A DNA stretch of 64,000 nucleotides, taken from positions 1,364,001-1,428,000 of the forward strand of contig NZ_JAJEJR010000002.1 in assembly GCF_021390595.1 (NCBI RefSeq), read 5' to 3'. Origin of the DNA: Paraburkholderia sp. HP33-1. GTDB taxonomy: Bacteria; Pseudomonadota; Gammaproteobacteria; Burkholderiales; Burkholderiaceae. How positions within the stretch are numbered: the stretch's first letter is position 1; the number at the start of each line of letters is the position of its first letter. Position numbers and translations under genes: made by a program. This document shows positions 8,547 through 19,115 of the stretch, in pieces. Under the pieces are notes generated by a model, which did no database searches, was not told the DNA's origin, and worked only from the letters and a program-made list of their open reading frames with translations.

Positions 8547-9494
8547 ATGAACAAGCCGGTCCTGCCTCTGACGTACGAACAGCTCGATCACTGGATCGAA
8601 TCGCTGCAACCCGCTTTGCTCGCCGAGCGTTTCACGATGGCGCTCGGGATTCTGCGTGGCGGCGCGCCGCTCGCGCTGATGGTGTCGCACGCAGTCGGCA
8701 CGCCGGTCGCGTTCCTGCGCTACGACCGCCAGACCCGCGCGGTCGCATGGGATTCGACGCTGCCGGTCCCGCCCGCGGGCTCGAAAGTGCTGCTGTGCGA
8801 GGACATCGCCGGGCGTGGTTTTACGCTCGTCGATTGCATCGCGTTTCTGCAAGCGCACGGGCTCGAAGTCAAAACGCTGACCGGCGCGGTCGATGATCTG
8901 AGCCGTGCGCAGCCCGACTACGCGATCGATGCGCGCGGCTACTTCGCCCTCTTTCCGTGGGAGCGCCAGGCGTACACCGAGCGCTACCGCGACGACTGGG
9001 CACGCGTCGAAGCCGGCGCCGCGCCCGCGATGGCCAACGATCACGAATACGCGGCGTACGCGATCGACCTCGACGGCATCCTGCTGCCCGACGTGCCGCT
9101 CGCGCGCTACGACGAAGACCTCGCCGCCGCGCTCGCCGAGCGTGACGCGCTGCTGCCGTTCGAGGTGCTGCCCGGCATCGACCTGCAGCACGTGCGCACG
9201 ATCATCACGGGTCGCCCGGAGATGGATCGCGCGCGCACCGAAGCGTGGCTCGCGCGACACGGCTTCGCGCACTTGCAACTGGTGATGCGAGCGCCCGGCA
9301 TGCACGACGACAGCCCCGCCGGCGCGGCCGCGCACAAGGCGAGCGCGGCGCTGCGCGCGGGCGTTACACACTTCGTCGAAAGTGATCCGGTGCAGGCGCT
9401 GCTGATCGCGCAGCAGGCGCCGCTCCTGCGCGTGATCTGGTGGGATGCGCTGACGCGCACGGGGATGCTGGTGGGCGCAAGGGCGTGGAGTTGA
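8547..9494 (+). CDS. Phosphoribosyltransferase-like domain fused to HAD-like domain
   Basis: A 315-residue protein from the ATG at 8547; an upstream GTG at 8436 would add a low-complexity Arg/Pro extension, so the shorter form is chosen. The N-terminal half has a type I phosphoribosyltransferase shape, with VLLCEDIAGRGFTLVDCIAFL at the PRPP-loop position. The usual acidic pair and TGxT are altered to CEDIAGRGFT. The C-terminal half has HAD features: DLDG near residue 174, IITGRPEMDRARTEAWLARHGF, and a final HKASAALRAGVTHFVESD. Phosphatase-type motif I normally reads DxDx(T/V); here it is DLDGILLPD. Substrate unknown. It stands alone between two oppositely oriented genes. Confidence 0.7.
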   Translation: MNKPVLPLTYEQLDHWIESLQPALLAERFTMALGILRGGAPLALMVSHAVGTPVAFLRYDRQTRAVAWDSTLPVPPAGSKVLLCEDIAGRGFTLVDCIAFLQAHGLEVKTLTGAVDDLSRAQPDYAIDARGYFALFPWERQAYTERYRDDWARVEAGAAPAMANDHEYAAYAIDLDGILLPDVPLARYDEDLAAALAERDALLPFEVLPGIDLQHVRTIITGRPEMDRARTEAWLARHGFAHLQLVMRAPGMHDDSPAGAAAHKASAALRAGVTHFVESDPVQALLIAQQAPLLRVIWWDALTRTGMLVGARAWS

Positions 9495-9533
9495 GCGCCA
9501 GGCGCTGAGTGGGTGCGGCGTCTCGCCCGCCCC

Positions 9534-11201
9534 CTACTTCTCCTTCCCCTCGGGCAGCTGCAAATGCCGTGCGGTCCGCTGCGACGCGACGATGATCAGC
9601 TTCATCGTCGCGCGCGTCGCACCGACGAACAGCTTGCGTGCGCTGCGTTCGTCGAACGCGTCGAAATCGACCTCCGTGAAGATCACGCACGGCGCCGCCT
9701 GCCCCTTGAAGCGGTAGATCGACTCGACCAGCACGTCGCCTTCGCGATACTCCGGGTTGCCGAACAGATCGTATTTGCCGGTGAAACTACGCAGCCGATG
9801 CGGTCCGAGATGATCGAGCGCGGTCATCGCCGAGCCCTCGCGGCCGCGAAACGACAGCACCGCGATGTCCTGCTTGCGAAAGCCGAGCGATAGCGCCTGG
9901 GTGATCGCGCGCTTGGTCGCGTCAATACAGTTTTCGGCGGCCTGCGCTTCGTCGTAGACCGACACCGACACCTCGGAGCCGTCGAACGGACTGCCTGAGG
10001 CGAGCGCCGCGGCAAGCGGCGCCGACGCGCCTAGAACGTCGCGCAGATAGTCGAGAATGTCGCGCGGACTGCGGTAATTGGTGGTTTCCTTGAGCGTGGT
10101 CCAGCCGGGCAACGCGACCGGCTCGCGCATGTACAGATTCTGCAGTGGGTCTTCGAGCCACCACCACGCGCCGCCCGGCCGCAGCATCCGCTCGAGCGCG
10201 GCAACCCACGGCTGCTGGAAATCCTGCCCTTCGTCGACGATCAGCACGTCGAACTGCCAGCGCGGTTCGATCCGCGTGTCGGCGAATACGACCTCCAGTT
10301 GATCGAACACTTGTGCGGACTCGAAATCGGGCGCGCGGCCCGCGTCGCGCGCGATCCAGTCGCAAAGCTGGTGATAGTTCGCGACCTTCGCCTCCGGCGG
10401 CGCGACCCGCGCGATGTGATCTGCGAGCGGCCGGTTGAAGCACACATATAACGGCCGCTCGCCACGCGCGACCGCATCCTTCATCACCTGCACCGCGAGT
10501 TGCGTCTTGCCCGAGCCCGCCGTGCCGATCACGCGCAAACGGAACGGCGCGAATTCGAGCCGCCGGGCCCATGTCGCGAGTCCGCCCGCGAGGCGCGTGA
10601 CGAGCGTGCCCGCCTGCCCCACGAGCGCGCTCGTGTCAGGCGTCAACGCGAGTTCGTCGGCAAGGAAGTGGTGGATTTTCGACGCGCAGGCAAGCCGCGG
10701 TTCGTCGGCCGGCAGCGCTTCGCGGATCGTCGCCGCGAGCCGCTCGCGCCGCGTCGCGTCGACGATACGCGCGGGATTCACGCCGGCGATCGCCGCATCC
10801 TTGACGACGTGATCGGGACAGTACAGCAGTTCCTCGATGAAATACGTGCCCGCGCCGAACGCCGCGGTAAAGCGCCTGTGCAGACTCTCGATCGTATGCG
10901 CGAGCGCGATCGCGACGTTGCGCTCGGTCTGCAGATACACCTTGACGAGCCCCTTCGGTGTTTCGCGCAGAAAGCCGGTTTTCTGCTCGATGATCATCAC
11001 GCGCCCCGCGGGACTGACGATCACGAAGTCGGCCTCGCCGAACACCGAGAAATTCTGATTCAGGCGAGTCCAATGCACGCCGTGGTAGACGGTGTAGTCG
11101 GCGGGCAATGCCTTTTCGAGCAGCGCGAGCGTTTCGCGTTCGCGCGCCGCCGCGCCGGTCGCTTCAAGGCTCTTCCAGTCGTCGGGAACAATGCGGGCCA
11201 T
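9534..11201 (-). CDS. NERD-domain superfamily I DNA helicase/nuclease-like protein
   Basis: A 555-residue protein. The N-terminal NERD (nuclease-related) domain shows FGEADFVIVSP...MIIEQKTG (about residues 54-76), with the E-AD and E-x-K acidic/lysine residues of the restriction-endonuclease-like fold. A UvrD-like helicase follows: Walker A GTAGSGKTQLA (226-236), Walker B DVLIVDEGQDF (318-328), motif III-like WWWLEDPLQNLY, and C-terminal motifs YRFKGQ and LFVGATRA. It is probably a DNA repair or defence nuclease-helicase. The neighbours are unrelated (PRTase/HAD and GST), so it is not part of an obvious defence island. Function is inferred from domains only. Confidence 0.85.
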   Translation of the reverse strand: MARIVPDDWKSLEATGAAARERETLALLEKALPADYTVYHGVHWTRLNQNFSVFGEADFVIVSPAGRVMIIEQKTGFLRETPKGLVKVYLQTERNVAIALAHTIESLHRRFTAAFGAGTYFIEELLYCPDHVVKDAAIAGVNPARIVDATRRERLAATIREALPADEPRLACASKIHHFLADELALTPDTSALVGQAGTLVTRLAGGLATWARRLEFAPFRLRVIGTAGSGKTQLAVQVMKDAVARGERPLYVCFNRPLADHIARVAPPEAKVANYHQLCDWIARDAGRAPDFESAQVFDQLEVVFADTRIEPRWQFDVLIVDEGQDFQQPWVAALERMLRPGGAWWWLEDPLQNLYMREPVALPGWTTLKETTNYRSPRDILDYLRDVLGASAPLAAALASGSPFDGSEVSVSVYDEAQAAENCIDATKRAITQALSLGFRKQDIAVLSFRGREGSAMTALDHLGPHRLRSFTGKYDLFGNPEYREGDVLVESIYRFKGQAAPCVIFTEVDFDAFDERSARKLFVGATRATMKLIIVASQRTARHLQLPEGKEK

Positions 11202-11383
11202 GCGGTGCCTTAGTGGGTTTGGATGCGTGTATTCAGCGCGCGATTCGGAGTGCGGTCATTGTACGCAACGTCATGCCAGCCGGACGGCCCGTCGCGCAAA
11301 GGCGCGCGCATCGTGTATCGTTACTGGCTGAACGCCGCGCATGTCGCGCGGCTTGCCAACTGTAAGAAAAAAGGATTTACCGG

Positions 11384-12010
11384 ATGATTACGATCTGGGG
11401 ACGCACCAATTCGGTCAACGTCCAGAAGGTCTTGTGGTGCTGCGACGAACTCGTGCTGCCGTTCGACCGCATCGACGCGGGTTTGCAATTCGGCCGCAAC
11501 AACGAACCCGACTATCTCGCGATGAACCCGACCGGCAAGATTCCGACGCTGGTTGACGACGACTTCGTGCTGTGGGAATCCAACTCGATCCTGCGTTATC
11601 TGGCGACGCAATACGGTGAGTCGAGCCTGCTGTATCCGGCCGAGCCGAAACTGCGCGCGAGTATCGACCGCTGGCTGGACTGGTCGCTGTCGACGCTGCA
11701 GCCTGTGGAGCGTCCCGTGTTCTGGACGCTGGTGCGTACGCCCGAGGCCCAGCGCGACACCGTGAAACTCGCCGCCGACGTGCAGGCAGTCACCGTGCTG
11801 TGGCGTCTGCTGGATACGCATCTGCAAGGCCGCTTCTTTCTCGAAGGCGACAAGTTCACGCTCGCCGATATCGTGATCGGCGCGTACGCGAAGCGCTGGT
11901 TCGGCCTCGACGGTTTGCAGCGGCCCTCTCTGCCGAATCTGGAGCGCTGGTATTCGCGTCTCGCGACGCGCTCGGGGTTCAAGAAGTATGTGGACTTCCC
12001 GTTGACCTGA
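11384..12010 (+). CDS. Glutathione S-transferase family protein
   Basis: A 208-residue cytosolic GST. The N-terminal thioredoxin-like domain has ITIWGRTNSVNVQKVLWCCDEL, with the Ser of NSVNVQK at the usual activating position, then NPTGKIPTLVDDD (cis-Pro) and ESNSILRYLA, which binds the glutathione gamma-glutamyl group. The all-alpha C-terminal domain carries FTLADIVIG, the N-capping box helix. An AAGGA ribosome site lies upstream. It converges on the KtrA-like gene with 27 bp between stops. The substrate cannot be read from sequence; stress detoxification or dehalogenation are both possible. Confidence 0.9.
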   Translation: MITIWGRTNSVNVQKVLWCCDELVLPFDRIDAGLQFGRNNEPDYLAMNPTGKIPTLVDDDFVLWESNSILRYLATQYGESSLLYPAEPKLRASIDRWLDWSLSTLQPVERPVFWTLVRTPEAQRDTVKLAADVQAVTVLWRLLDTHLQGRFFLEGDKFTLADIVIGAYAKRWFGLDGLQRPSLPNLERWYSRLATRSGFKKYVDFPLT

Positions 12011-12037
12011 GCATGGCGCGGGTCGGCGCACACGGTT

Positions 12038-12733
12038 TCAGGTTTTCGCGCGACCCGCAAACTCTTCAACCTTGCCGGCAGGGCCCGCAACGATCAACAG
12101 ATCGCCCGGTAGAACGACAGTGTCGGGCAGCGCGTGCTGGAAATTATCACCCGCGCGCTTGACGCCCACGACCATGACGCCAAACGCCTTCAGAACACCG
12201 CAATCCGCGAGCGGACGGTTGTGGGTCGGCACCGGGGCATGAATCGTGGCGACGGCAAATCCTTCGCCGAATTCGATGTAATCCACGATTCGGCCTGTAA
12301 TCAGGTGAGCGATCCGTTCACCCATTTCCGCTTCCGGATAAACCACATGATGCGCGCCGATGCGATGGGCAATCTGGCCATGCTCCGGGGTCACCGCCTT
12401 CAGCCAGATGTCCTTGATCTGAACTTCAGTCAGGGCCATCACCGTCATCAGGCTCGCCGAAAGGTCGCTGCCAATGCCTACGATCGCATGGGGGAAGTCG
12501 GCAACGCCCAACTGGCGCAAGGTATTCACGTCGGTCGAATCGGCCTGGACGGTGTGCGTCAACCGCTCCGCCCATAACTGCACCCGTTGCGCGTCCCGGT
12601 CGATTCCCATGACCTCATGACCCAGTCGAACAAGCGATTGAGCCACGGCACAGCCGAAACGCCCCAAACCGATGACGACGACACTGTCGCCTTTCGAAAA
12701 GGCGAGCGAAGTCTTGAACAGGTCAGCCAACAA
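12038..12733 (-). CDS. ktrA: Potassium uptake regulatory subunit, TrkA/KtrA-type RCK protein
   Basis: A 231-residue cytosolic gating subunit with one RCK_N (NAD/ATP-binding) and one RCK_C domain. The Rossmann motif VVIGLGRFGCAVAQSL is near residues 19-34, the adenosine-binding acidic residue is in GIDRD, and RCK_C lies at about 150-231. One RCK unit is half the size of E. coli TrkA and fits KtrA of the KtrAB system. Its start overlaps the end of the membrane subunit gene by 11 bp, so the two are translated together. Confidence 0.88.
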   Translation of the reverse strand: MLADLFKTSLAFSKGDSVVVIGLGRFGCAVAQSLVRLGHEVMGIDRDAQRVQLWAERLTHTVQADSTDVNTLRQLGVADFPHAIVGIGSDLSASLMTVMALTEVQIKDIWLKAVTPEHGQIAHRIGAHHVVYPEAEMGERIAHLITGRIVDYIEFGEGFAVATIHAPVPTHNRPLADCGVLKAFGVMVVGVKRAGDNFQHALPDTVVLPGDLLIVAGPAGKVEEFAGRAKT

Positions 12734-14051
12734 TTGGATGCTCCTCGGGGTAGCTATATTGCGCGCGTCTCTCTACGAGCATGAGCGACGTCGCAAAGGT
12801 AATAGTTCCAACCCGGCCGATATACATCAGCGCGATGATCACGAACTGCGCCGGCGCGGGAAGGTCACCCGTGATACCTGTCGACAGACCGACCGTAGCG
12901 AACGCCGAAATAACCTCGAAGATGACCTGATCGGTAGGCAAATGGGTGATCGGCAGAATGACAAGTGTGCCGACCGTGATCATGAAGGCACCCAGCGTCA
13001 CGACGGTAATCGCTTGCCTCTGCGCGGACACACTGACCCGGCGTCCAAACGCTTCGATATCGCTCAGCCCGCGGATCTCCGCCATCACGAGCAAGCCCAG
13101 AATGGCGACGGTCCCGAGCTTGACGCCGCCTGCCGTTCCCGCGCTGCCCCCGCCCACGAACATCAGTAAGTAATGCAGGGCCCAGCTGTCATGAGTCATT
13201 GCGCCGATGTCAACCGAGTTGAAACCGGCCGTGCGCGCCGATACCGAGGCGAAAGCTGCCGAAAGGAGCTTCTCTCCGAGCGGCATCGGACCCAGGGTCT
13301 TCGGATTGCTCCATTCGAACAGCAGCAGCGTAAGAAAACCACCCAGCAACAGCGCTCCCGTGACAATCAGGGTGAGCCTGCTGTGCAATGAAAGCCGACG
13401 CGCACCGCGCAGCTTTTCGCGCAGATCGTATAGAACCGGGAACCCGATTCCCCCCACGACGATCGCGACCATCAGCGGCACCAGCATCGATGCGTCGGCG
13501 GCATAGCGCATCAGACTGTCCGGGTGAATTGAAAAACCTGCGTTGTTGAACGCCGAGACCGCATGGAACAATCCATTCCAGGCGGCCTCGCCCCATTGGA
13601 GGTGGTACCCGAGATGAAGCCTGACCATCAGCCAGAGTGCTGTGATCAGTTCAGTGAAGAGTGTCACGACGAATACCAGTCGCGCTACGCCGCCAATGTC
13701 CCCTAGACGCAGAGCGTGCGTCTCGACCTGGGTGATCAGTTTCGCTCGCAACGGCAACGACCGGTTGACCATGAGTCCCAGCAATGTGGCCGCCGTCATC
13801 ATGCCGAAGCCGCCAATCTGGAACAGCCCGAGGATGACCCACTGACCAAAGTTCGACCAGTAGGTGCCCGTATCGACGACGACGAGCCCGGTCACGCAGA
13901 CTGCGGAGGTCGCCGTAAATAAAGCGGTCAGCCACGGCGCTGCCTCGCCTTTGGCCTGCGACAAGGGCAACCTGAGGAGAAGCGCCCCTGCAGCAATCGT
14001 AAACAGGAAGGCTAAGGCTACTGCCCGGGATGGGTGAAGCAGTTGTCTCAT
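12723..14051 (-). CDS. ktrB: Potassium uptake membrane subunit, TrkH/KtrB family
   Basis: A 442-residue polytopic inner-membrane protein with the four-fold M1-P-M2 repeat of K+ transporters. The pore-loop filters are visible in order: TSAVCVTGLVVVDTG, FHAVSAFNNAGFSI, FASVSARTAGFNSVD and FEVISAFATVGLSTG. Length matches KtrB rather than the longer TrkH. With the overlapping RCK gene it forms a Na+- or H+-coupled K+ uptake system. A promoter is expected in the 157 bp between it and the divergent Fur-family gene. Confidence 0.9.
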   Translation of the reverse strand: MRQLLHPSRAVALAFLFTIAAGALLLRLPLSQAKGEAAPWLTALFTATSAVCVTGLVVVDTGTYWSNFGQWVILGLFQIGGFGMMTAATLLGLMVNRSLPLRAKLITQVETHALRLGDIGGVARLVFVVTLFTELITALWLMVRLHLGYHLQWGEAAWNGLFHAVSAFNNAGFSIHPDSLMRYAADASMLVPLMVAIVVGGIGFPVLYDLREKLRGARRLSLHSRLTLIVTGALLLGGFLTLLLFEWSNPKTLGPMPLGEKLLSAAFASVSARTAGFNSVDIGAMTHDSWALHYLLMFVGGGSAGTAGGVKLGTVAILGLLVMAEIRGLSDIEAFGRRVSVSAQRQAITVVTLGAFMITVGTLVILPITHLPTDQVIFEVISAFATVGLSTGITGDLPAPAQFVIIALMYIGRVGTITFATSLMLVERRAQYSYPEEHPIVG

Positions 14052-14208
14052 CGATACCCCGTCGAAACATGGCTAGAACCAGTCTGACAGAGGATAGGCA
14101 TTTTTCGACAGTAAAGGCCCTATTTTTTCCCCAATTGCCGGGAATCCCGCTTCTCTCGACGCTTCGACCGGCGCGGCGCCGCCCCCCGCATGCCTCTATA
14201 ATCGACGC

Positions 14209-14808
14209 ATGAAAACCGCCAAGTCCGCCGCGACCGGTCATCCGGTCACTCCCACACGTGTCGCCCCCGCCGCCGATGCACACGATCATCATGCGCATCA
14301 CGACGCGCAAGAGCCGTCGCACGCACACGGCTCGTCACAGGAAGCGGCTCTCGCACTCGCCGAGGAATACTGCCGCGAACGCGGCGAAAAGCTCACGCCG
14401 ATCCGGCGCAAGGTGCTCGAGCTGCTGCTGAACTCGGGACGCGCGACCAAGGCCTATTCGCTGCTCGACGAAATGCGCCAGATCCACCCGGGCTCCGCGC
14501 CGCCGACCGTCTATCGCGCGTTGGATTTTTTACTGTCGGCGGGGCTCGTGCATCGGATCGAGTCGATCAATGCGTTCACTGTCTGCCATGATCTGACGCA
14601 ATGCCAGCACGGCATTCTCGTCGTATGTCAGGAATGCGGCAGCGTCACCGAACTGCATCAACCGAAGCTGCGCCAGGCCCTCGTCGCGCAGATCGAGGAC
14701 GCGGGCTATCGGCTCGCAAGCGACGAAATCGAATTGAAGGGACTGTGTTCGGCCTGTCAGGCGGCCAAAGCGGCCAGCGAGGCCGCGACGGTGGCCGTGG
14801 CGAAATAG
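14209..14808 (+). CDS. zur: Fur-family regulator, probably Zur, with His-rich N-terminal extension
   Basis: A 199-residue metal-dependent repressor. The winged helix spans about residues 45-115 (LTPIRRKVLELLLNSGRATK, PPTVYRALDFLLSAGLVHRI) and the dimerisation domain carries two structural-zinc CxxC pairs (CQECGSV and CSACQ). Before the usual start of the fold is an unusual metal-binding tail, HDHHAHHDAQEPSHAHG (about residues 24-40). Tail and Zur-like CxxC arrangement suggest zinc sensing; Fur/PerR assignments are less likely because Fur lacks the Cys pair in this form. No zinc transporter genes are adjacent. The symbol is tentative. Confidence 0.75.
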   Translation: MKTAKSAATGHPVTPTRVAPAADAHDHHAHHDAQEPSHAHGSSQEAALALAEEYCRERGEKLTPIRRKVLELLLNSGRATKAYSLLDEMRQIHPGSAPPTVYRALDFLLSAGLVHRIESINAFTVCHDLTQCQHGILVVCQECGSVTELHQPKLRQALVAQIEDAGYRLASDEIELKGLCSACQAAKAASEAATVAVAK

Positions 14809-14928
14809 CGGCGCGCCTGCCGCGAAGCATCAATGGCCGTGCGTGGCTTCCAGAGGCAGCGACTCCCCGCTGCGCGCCGGCCCGCCCCTCCGACACCCAG
14901 TTTCACGACAAGCGCTGCGAAGCGTCGA

Positions 14929-15441
14929 TCACCCCGCCGCGCGGGCGTCGATCGCGTCGTGCAGCAGCGTCACGAGCGCTTCGGGCAACGCGGGTTTGGT
15001 CATGAAATGCTGGAAGCCTTCGCCGATGCTGCGCAGGCGGTAAGCGTCGTCAGTATGGCCGGTGAGGGCCACCGCCACCGCGGGCGAATGACCGCCGCAA
15101 ATCTCGTGGTCGCGCAGCCGCTGGATCAGATAGAAGCCATCCATGGCCGGCAAGTCGAGGTCGCAGACGACCGCGTCGGGAAGCAAGCGCGTCACCGCTT
15201 CGACGCCCTCTTCCGCATCGGCGACCGCGCAAACCTTCGCGCCTTCCGCCTCGAGTAGCAAAGTCAACGATTCCCGGCTGTCCGGGTCGTCCTCCACCAG
15301 CACGATCGTAGCTTGATCGAGCCTCATTGCTGCGTTCATCGTATCTTGTTGCTCTGGAAAACCGGTTAGGCCATCGGAGACGGCCATTGTTTCACTTTGC
15401 TGATCGCCGCCGATTTGCGCGGCCAGGGTGTTGCTGTCCAT
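14929..15441 (-). CDS. Orphan response-regulator receiver protein
   Basis: From the ATG at 15441 (preceded by GGA) this is 170 residues: a low-complexity N-terminal segment of about 40 residues, then a single receiver domain (IVLVEDDPDSRESLTLLLEA, phospho-acceptor D in AVVCDLDLPAMDG, switch Thr in VALTGHT, Lys in FMTKPALPE). There is no output domain, so it may be a phospho-relay intermediate or act by protein contact. An internal ATG at 15339 would give just the receiver plus a few residues. No kinase gene is adjacent. The orientation converges on the Fur-family gene. Confidence 0.8.
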   Translation of the reverse strand: MDSNTLAAQIGGDQQSETMAVSDGLTGFPEQQDTMNAAMRLDQATIVLVEDDPDSRESLTLLLEAEGAKVCAVADAEEGVEAVTRLLPDAVVCDLDLPAMDGFYLIQRLRDHEICGGHSPAVAVALTGHTDDAYRLRSIGEGFQHFMTKPALPEALVTLLHDAIDARAAG

Positions 15442-15911
15442 GATTCCGACTCGATTTCGCACGCCGAGTTGCAGACAGGTCCGCGATTGTAAAGCATCGC
15501 TCGGCACCTTCCCGAGTACAACGCGTGCGCACGGTAACGCGTCAAAATTGCACGCCGATGAAAAAACCGCCCTCGATGCTTACCGCGACTTATCTGCTGA
15601 CTGTCCGCAGTTTTCCGCGGCTCGCCGATTGCCGGCACCCGATGTTCCGGCGCGGTTCGCGCGAACCTCGTTCGCACGCCCTTTCTCCGCCCGGTATCGA
15701 TTCTGTCCTTCGCATCCAATGTCACTGAGAGCATGTCGCGTGCCTCATTGCGGCGGTTCGTATTGCGCGAACAGAGGTGCCGCGGCGGTTGCAAATGATG
15801 CCGCGATGCTTTGGCGCCGGACTGCTAACGTGTGGCGCAGCGGCGCTATCATCGCGGGCGCGCATGCCCTTATCGATGTCCCCGCATTCCAACCCGAGGC
15901 AACCCGACACC
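15442..15911. other. Intergenic region, nothing recognised
   Basis: About 470 bp between the orphan receiver (leftward) and the RraA-family gene (rightward). Open frames here have no domain or compositional support. Divergent promoters must lie here, but no clear boxes or repeats were seen. Confidence 0.5.
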
Positions 15912-16643
15912 ATGTCTGCTACATCGCCCGCACTTTCCGCCGCGACGCTCGATATCCTCCGTCACGTCAGTACCGCCACGCTGACCACCCAGCTATTCAA
16001 GCGCGGCTTGCGCAACACGTTCATGCAGGGCGTCGCGCCGTTGGGTCCGCAGCGCGGCGCGAATCTGGTCGGGCCGGCGTTCACGCTACGCAACATCCCG
16101 TCGCGCGAAGACATCGACGTGCTCGAGCTGTTCGCGGACCCCGAGTACGCGCAGCGCAAATGCGTCGAGACTATTCCGCCGGGCCATGTGCTCGTGCAGG
16201 ACTGCCGCGGTGAGCGCGGCAGCGCGTCGTTCGGTTCGATTCTGTCGCTGCGCTTACAGGTGCGCGGCGTTGCCGGCATGGTGTCCGACGGCCCGGTGCG
16301 CGACAGCGCGACGATCGCCGCGCTCGACATGCCGGTGTTCTGCGCAGGCGCCAGCGCGCCGCCCAATCTGATCCGCCATCACGCAGTCGATATCAACGTG
16401 CCGATCGGCTGTGGTGGCGTTGCTGTGTTTCCAGGCGACGTGATCGTCGGAGATGTGGATGGGGTCGTCGTGATTCCGCGGAAGATGGCCGACGAGGTCG
16501 CGCAAGCCGCGGCCGAGCAGGAACAACTCGAAGCGTTCCTGACCGAAAGAATTGGCGCTGGCGCGGTGCTCCCCGGCACCTATCCGCCGAACGAAGCGAC
16601 GAAGGCGGCGTTCGACGAGTGGAAGAAAACCCGCAAAATCTAG
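15912..16643 (+). CDS. RraA-family protein (ribonuclease regulator / HMG aldolase-like)
   Basis: A 243-residue member of the RraA/demethylmenaquinone-methyltransferase-like fold (LRHVSTATLTTQLFKRGLRN, VGPAFTLRNIPSRED, GVAGMVSDGPVRDSA, PIGCGGVAVFPGDVIVGDVDGVVVIP). The G-G-V...D-x-DGV-V-IP core is shared by RNase E inhibitor RraA and by 4-hydroxy-4-methyl-2-oxoglutarate aldolases. The conserved R-D pair in GPVRD is the metal/oxaloacetate site in the aldolases, so enzymatic activity is plausible. The ATG at 15912 begins the conserved fold; earlier in-frame ATGs would add an unconserved stretch. There are no pathway neighbours, so the role is unresolved. Confidence 0.8.
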   Translation: MSATSPALSAATLDILRHVSTATLTTQLFKRGLRNTFMQGVAPLGPQRGANLVGPAFTLRNIPSREDIDVLELFADPEYAQRKCVETIPPGHVLVQDCRGERGSASFGSILSLRLQVRGVAGMVSDGPVRDSATIAALDMPVFCAGASAPPNLIRHHAVDINVPIGCGGVAVFPGDVIVGDVDGVVVIPRKMADEVAQAAAEQEQLEAFLTERIGAGAVLPGTYPPNEATKAAFDEWKKTRKI

Positions 16644-16691
16644 GGCTTCGCCAAAAGACAAGACGGCCGGCGCGCCACACCGGCCGCCGGT

Positions 16692-17504
16692 TCAATCGCC
16701 CTTGCCGGGTCCAATCCCCTGCACCAGCAGCGCCACCGCGTGCCGTGCGATCTCCGCGCCGCCGATATTGCGGCGCAAAGGATCATTGCGCCACAGCTTC
16801 GAAGTGGCGAGCGGCAGAATCGTCATGCCGAGCAGCGTGACGAACACGAGCGCTGGCTCGATCGATGCATTCAGGCGCCCCTCCTTCTGCCAGCGCGCAA
16901 TCGCCAACAACGATGCCTTCTGGTGCGCGAAACCAGAACGCTCATGAATGCGCTGGCGCAATAGCCCGCCGTCGCTGATCACTTCGCGTACCCACAGTGA
17001 CGCGAACCACGGGTTATCGCTCGCGATCTGCACGAGGCGCTCGGTGAGCTGCGTGATTGCCGCGACCGGATCGTCCGGATTCTCCTGAAAAGGCAGGCCA
17101 AGGCTCGCGCGTAACGGTGCGAAACACTCGTCGATCAGCACGTCGAGCAGCTGATCACGAGTCCTGAAGTAGTAGTGCACCATGGCGGGCGTGCAGCCGG
17201 CCTCGCGGGCAATCTCACCTAGCGATGTCTCGACGATGCCCTGCCTCGCAAACAGCGTGAGCGCGGTGTCAAGCAAACGTGCGCGCTGCTCGGGGCCCCG
17301 CGCGGCGCCCGTTGGCCGGCCGGGCCGGCGGGCGGCCGACACAGCGGGCGCGGTGCCCGCGACGTTCGCGATTTGCGTATCCGCCCGTGCTGCCTTGGGC
17401 CTGGGCTTCGACGGGCCGCGCTCTTTTGCGGCAATCGGAGCGGCGGGCCCCGCAACTGTCACGACATTGTCCGCCGCGGCGGTGTCAGACGAAATCCTTG
17501 CCAT
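16692..17504 (-). CDS. TetR/AcrR-family transcriptional regulator
   Basis: A 270-residue regulator from the ATG at 17504. About 75 Ala/Pro/Arg-rich residues precede the TetR HTH (RARLLDTALTLFARQGIVET, SLGEIAREAGCTPAMVHYYF). The ligand-binding domain is all-helical and unassigned. It is transcribed away from the DHA2 exporter gene, starting 75 bp apart across an AT-rich spacer, the usual arrangement for a local efflux repressor. A longer reading from 17657 would run through the divergent gene's start and is rejected. Confidence 0.88.
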   Translation of the reverse strand: MARISSDTAAADNVVTVAGPAAPIAAKERGPSKPRPKAARADTQIANVAGTAPAVSAARRPGRPTGAARGPEQRARLLDTALTLFARQGIVETSLGEIAREAGCTPAMVHYYFRTRDQLLDVLIDECFAPLRASLGLPFQENPDDPVAAITQLTERLVQIASDNPWFASLWVREVISDGGLLRQRIHERSGFAHQKASLLAIARWQKEGRLNASIEPALVFVTLLGMTILPLATSKLWRNDPLRRNIGGAEIARHAVALLVQGIGPGKGD

Positions 17505-17541
17505 TGCATTGAATTTGACGTTAGAGGTGATGTCGCATATA

Positions 17542-17557
17542 TTAATCGCTTGGTTAA
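17542..17557. promoter_or_regulatory. Possible TetR operator
   Basis: TTAATCGCTTGGTTAA, an imperfect palindrome in the AT-rich 75-bp spacer between the TetR gene and the DHA2 exporter. It is followed by TTAATTAA. Placement fits a repressor site controlling both genes; binding is inference. Confidence 0.4.
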
Positions 17558-17561
17558 TTAA

Positions 17562-19115
<1,554 letters not shown>

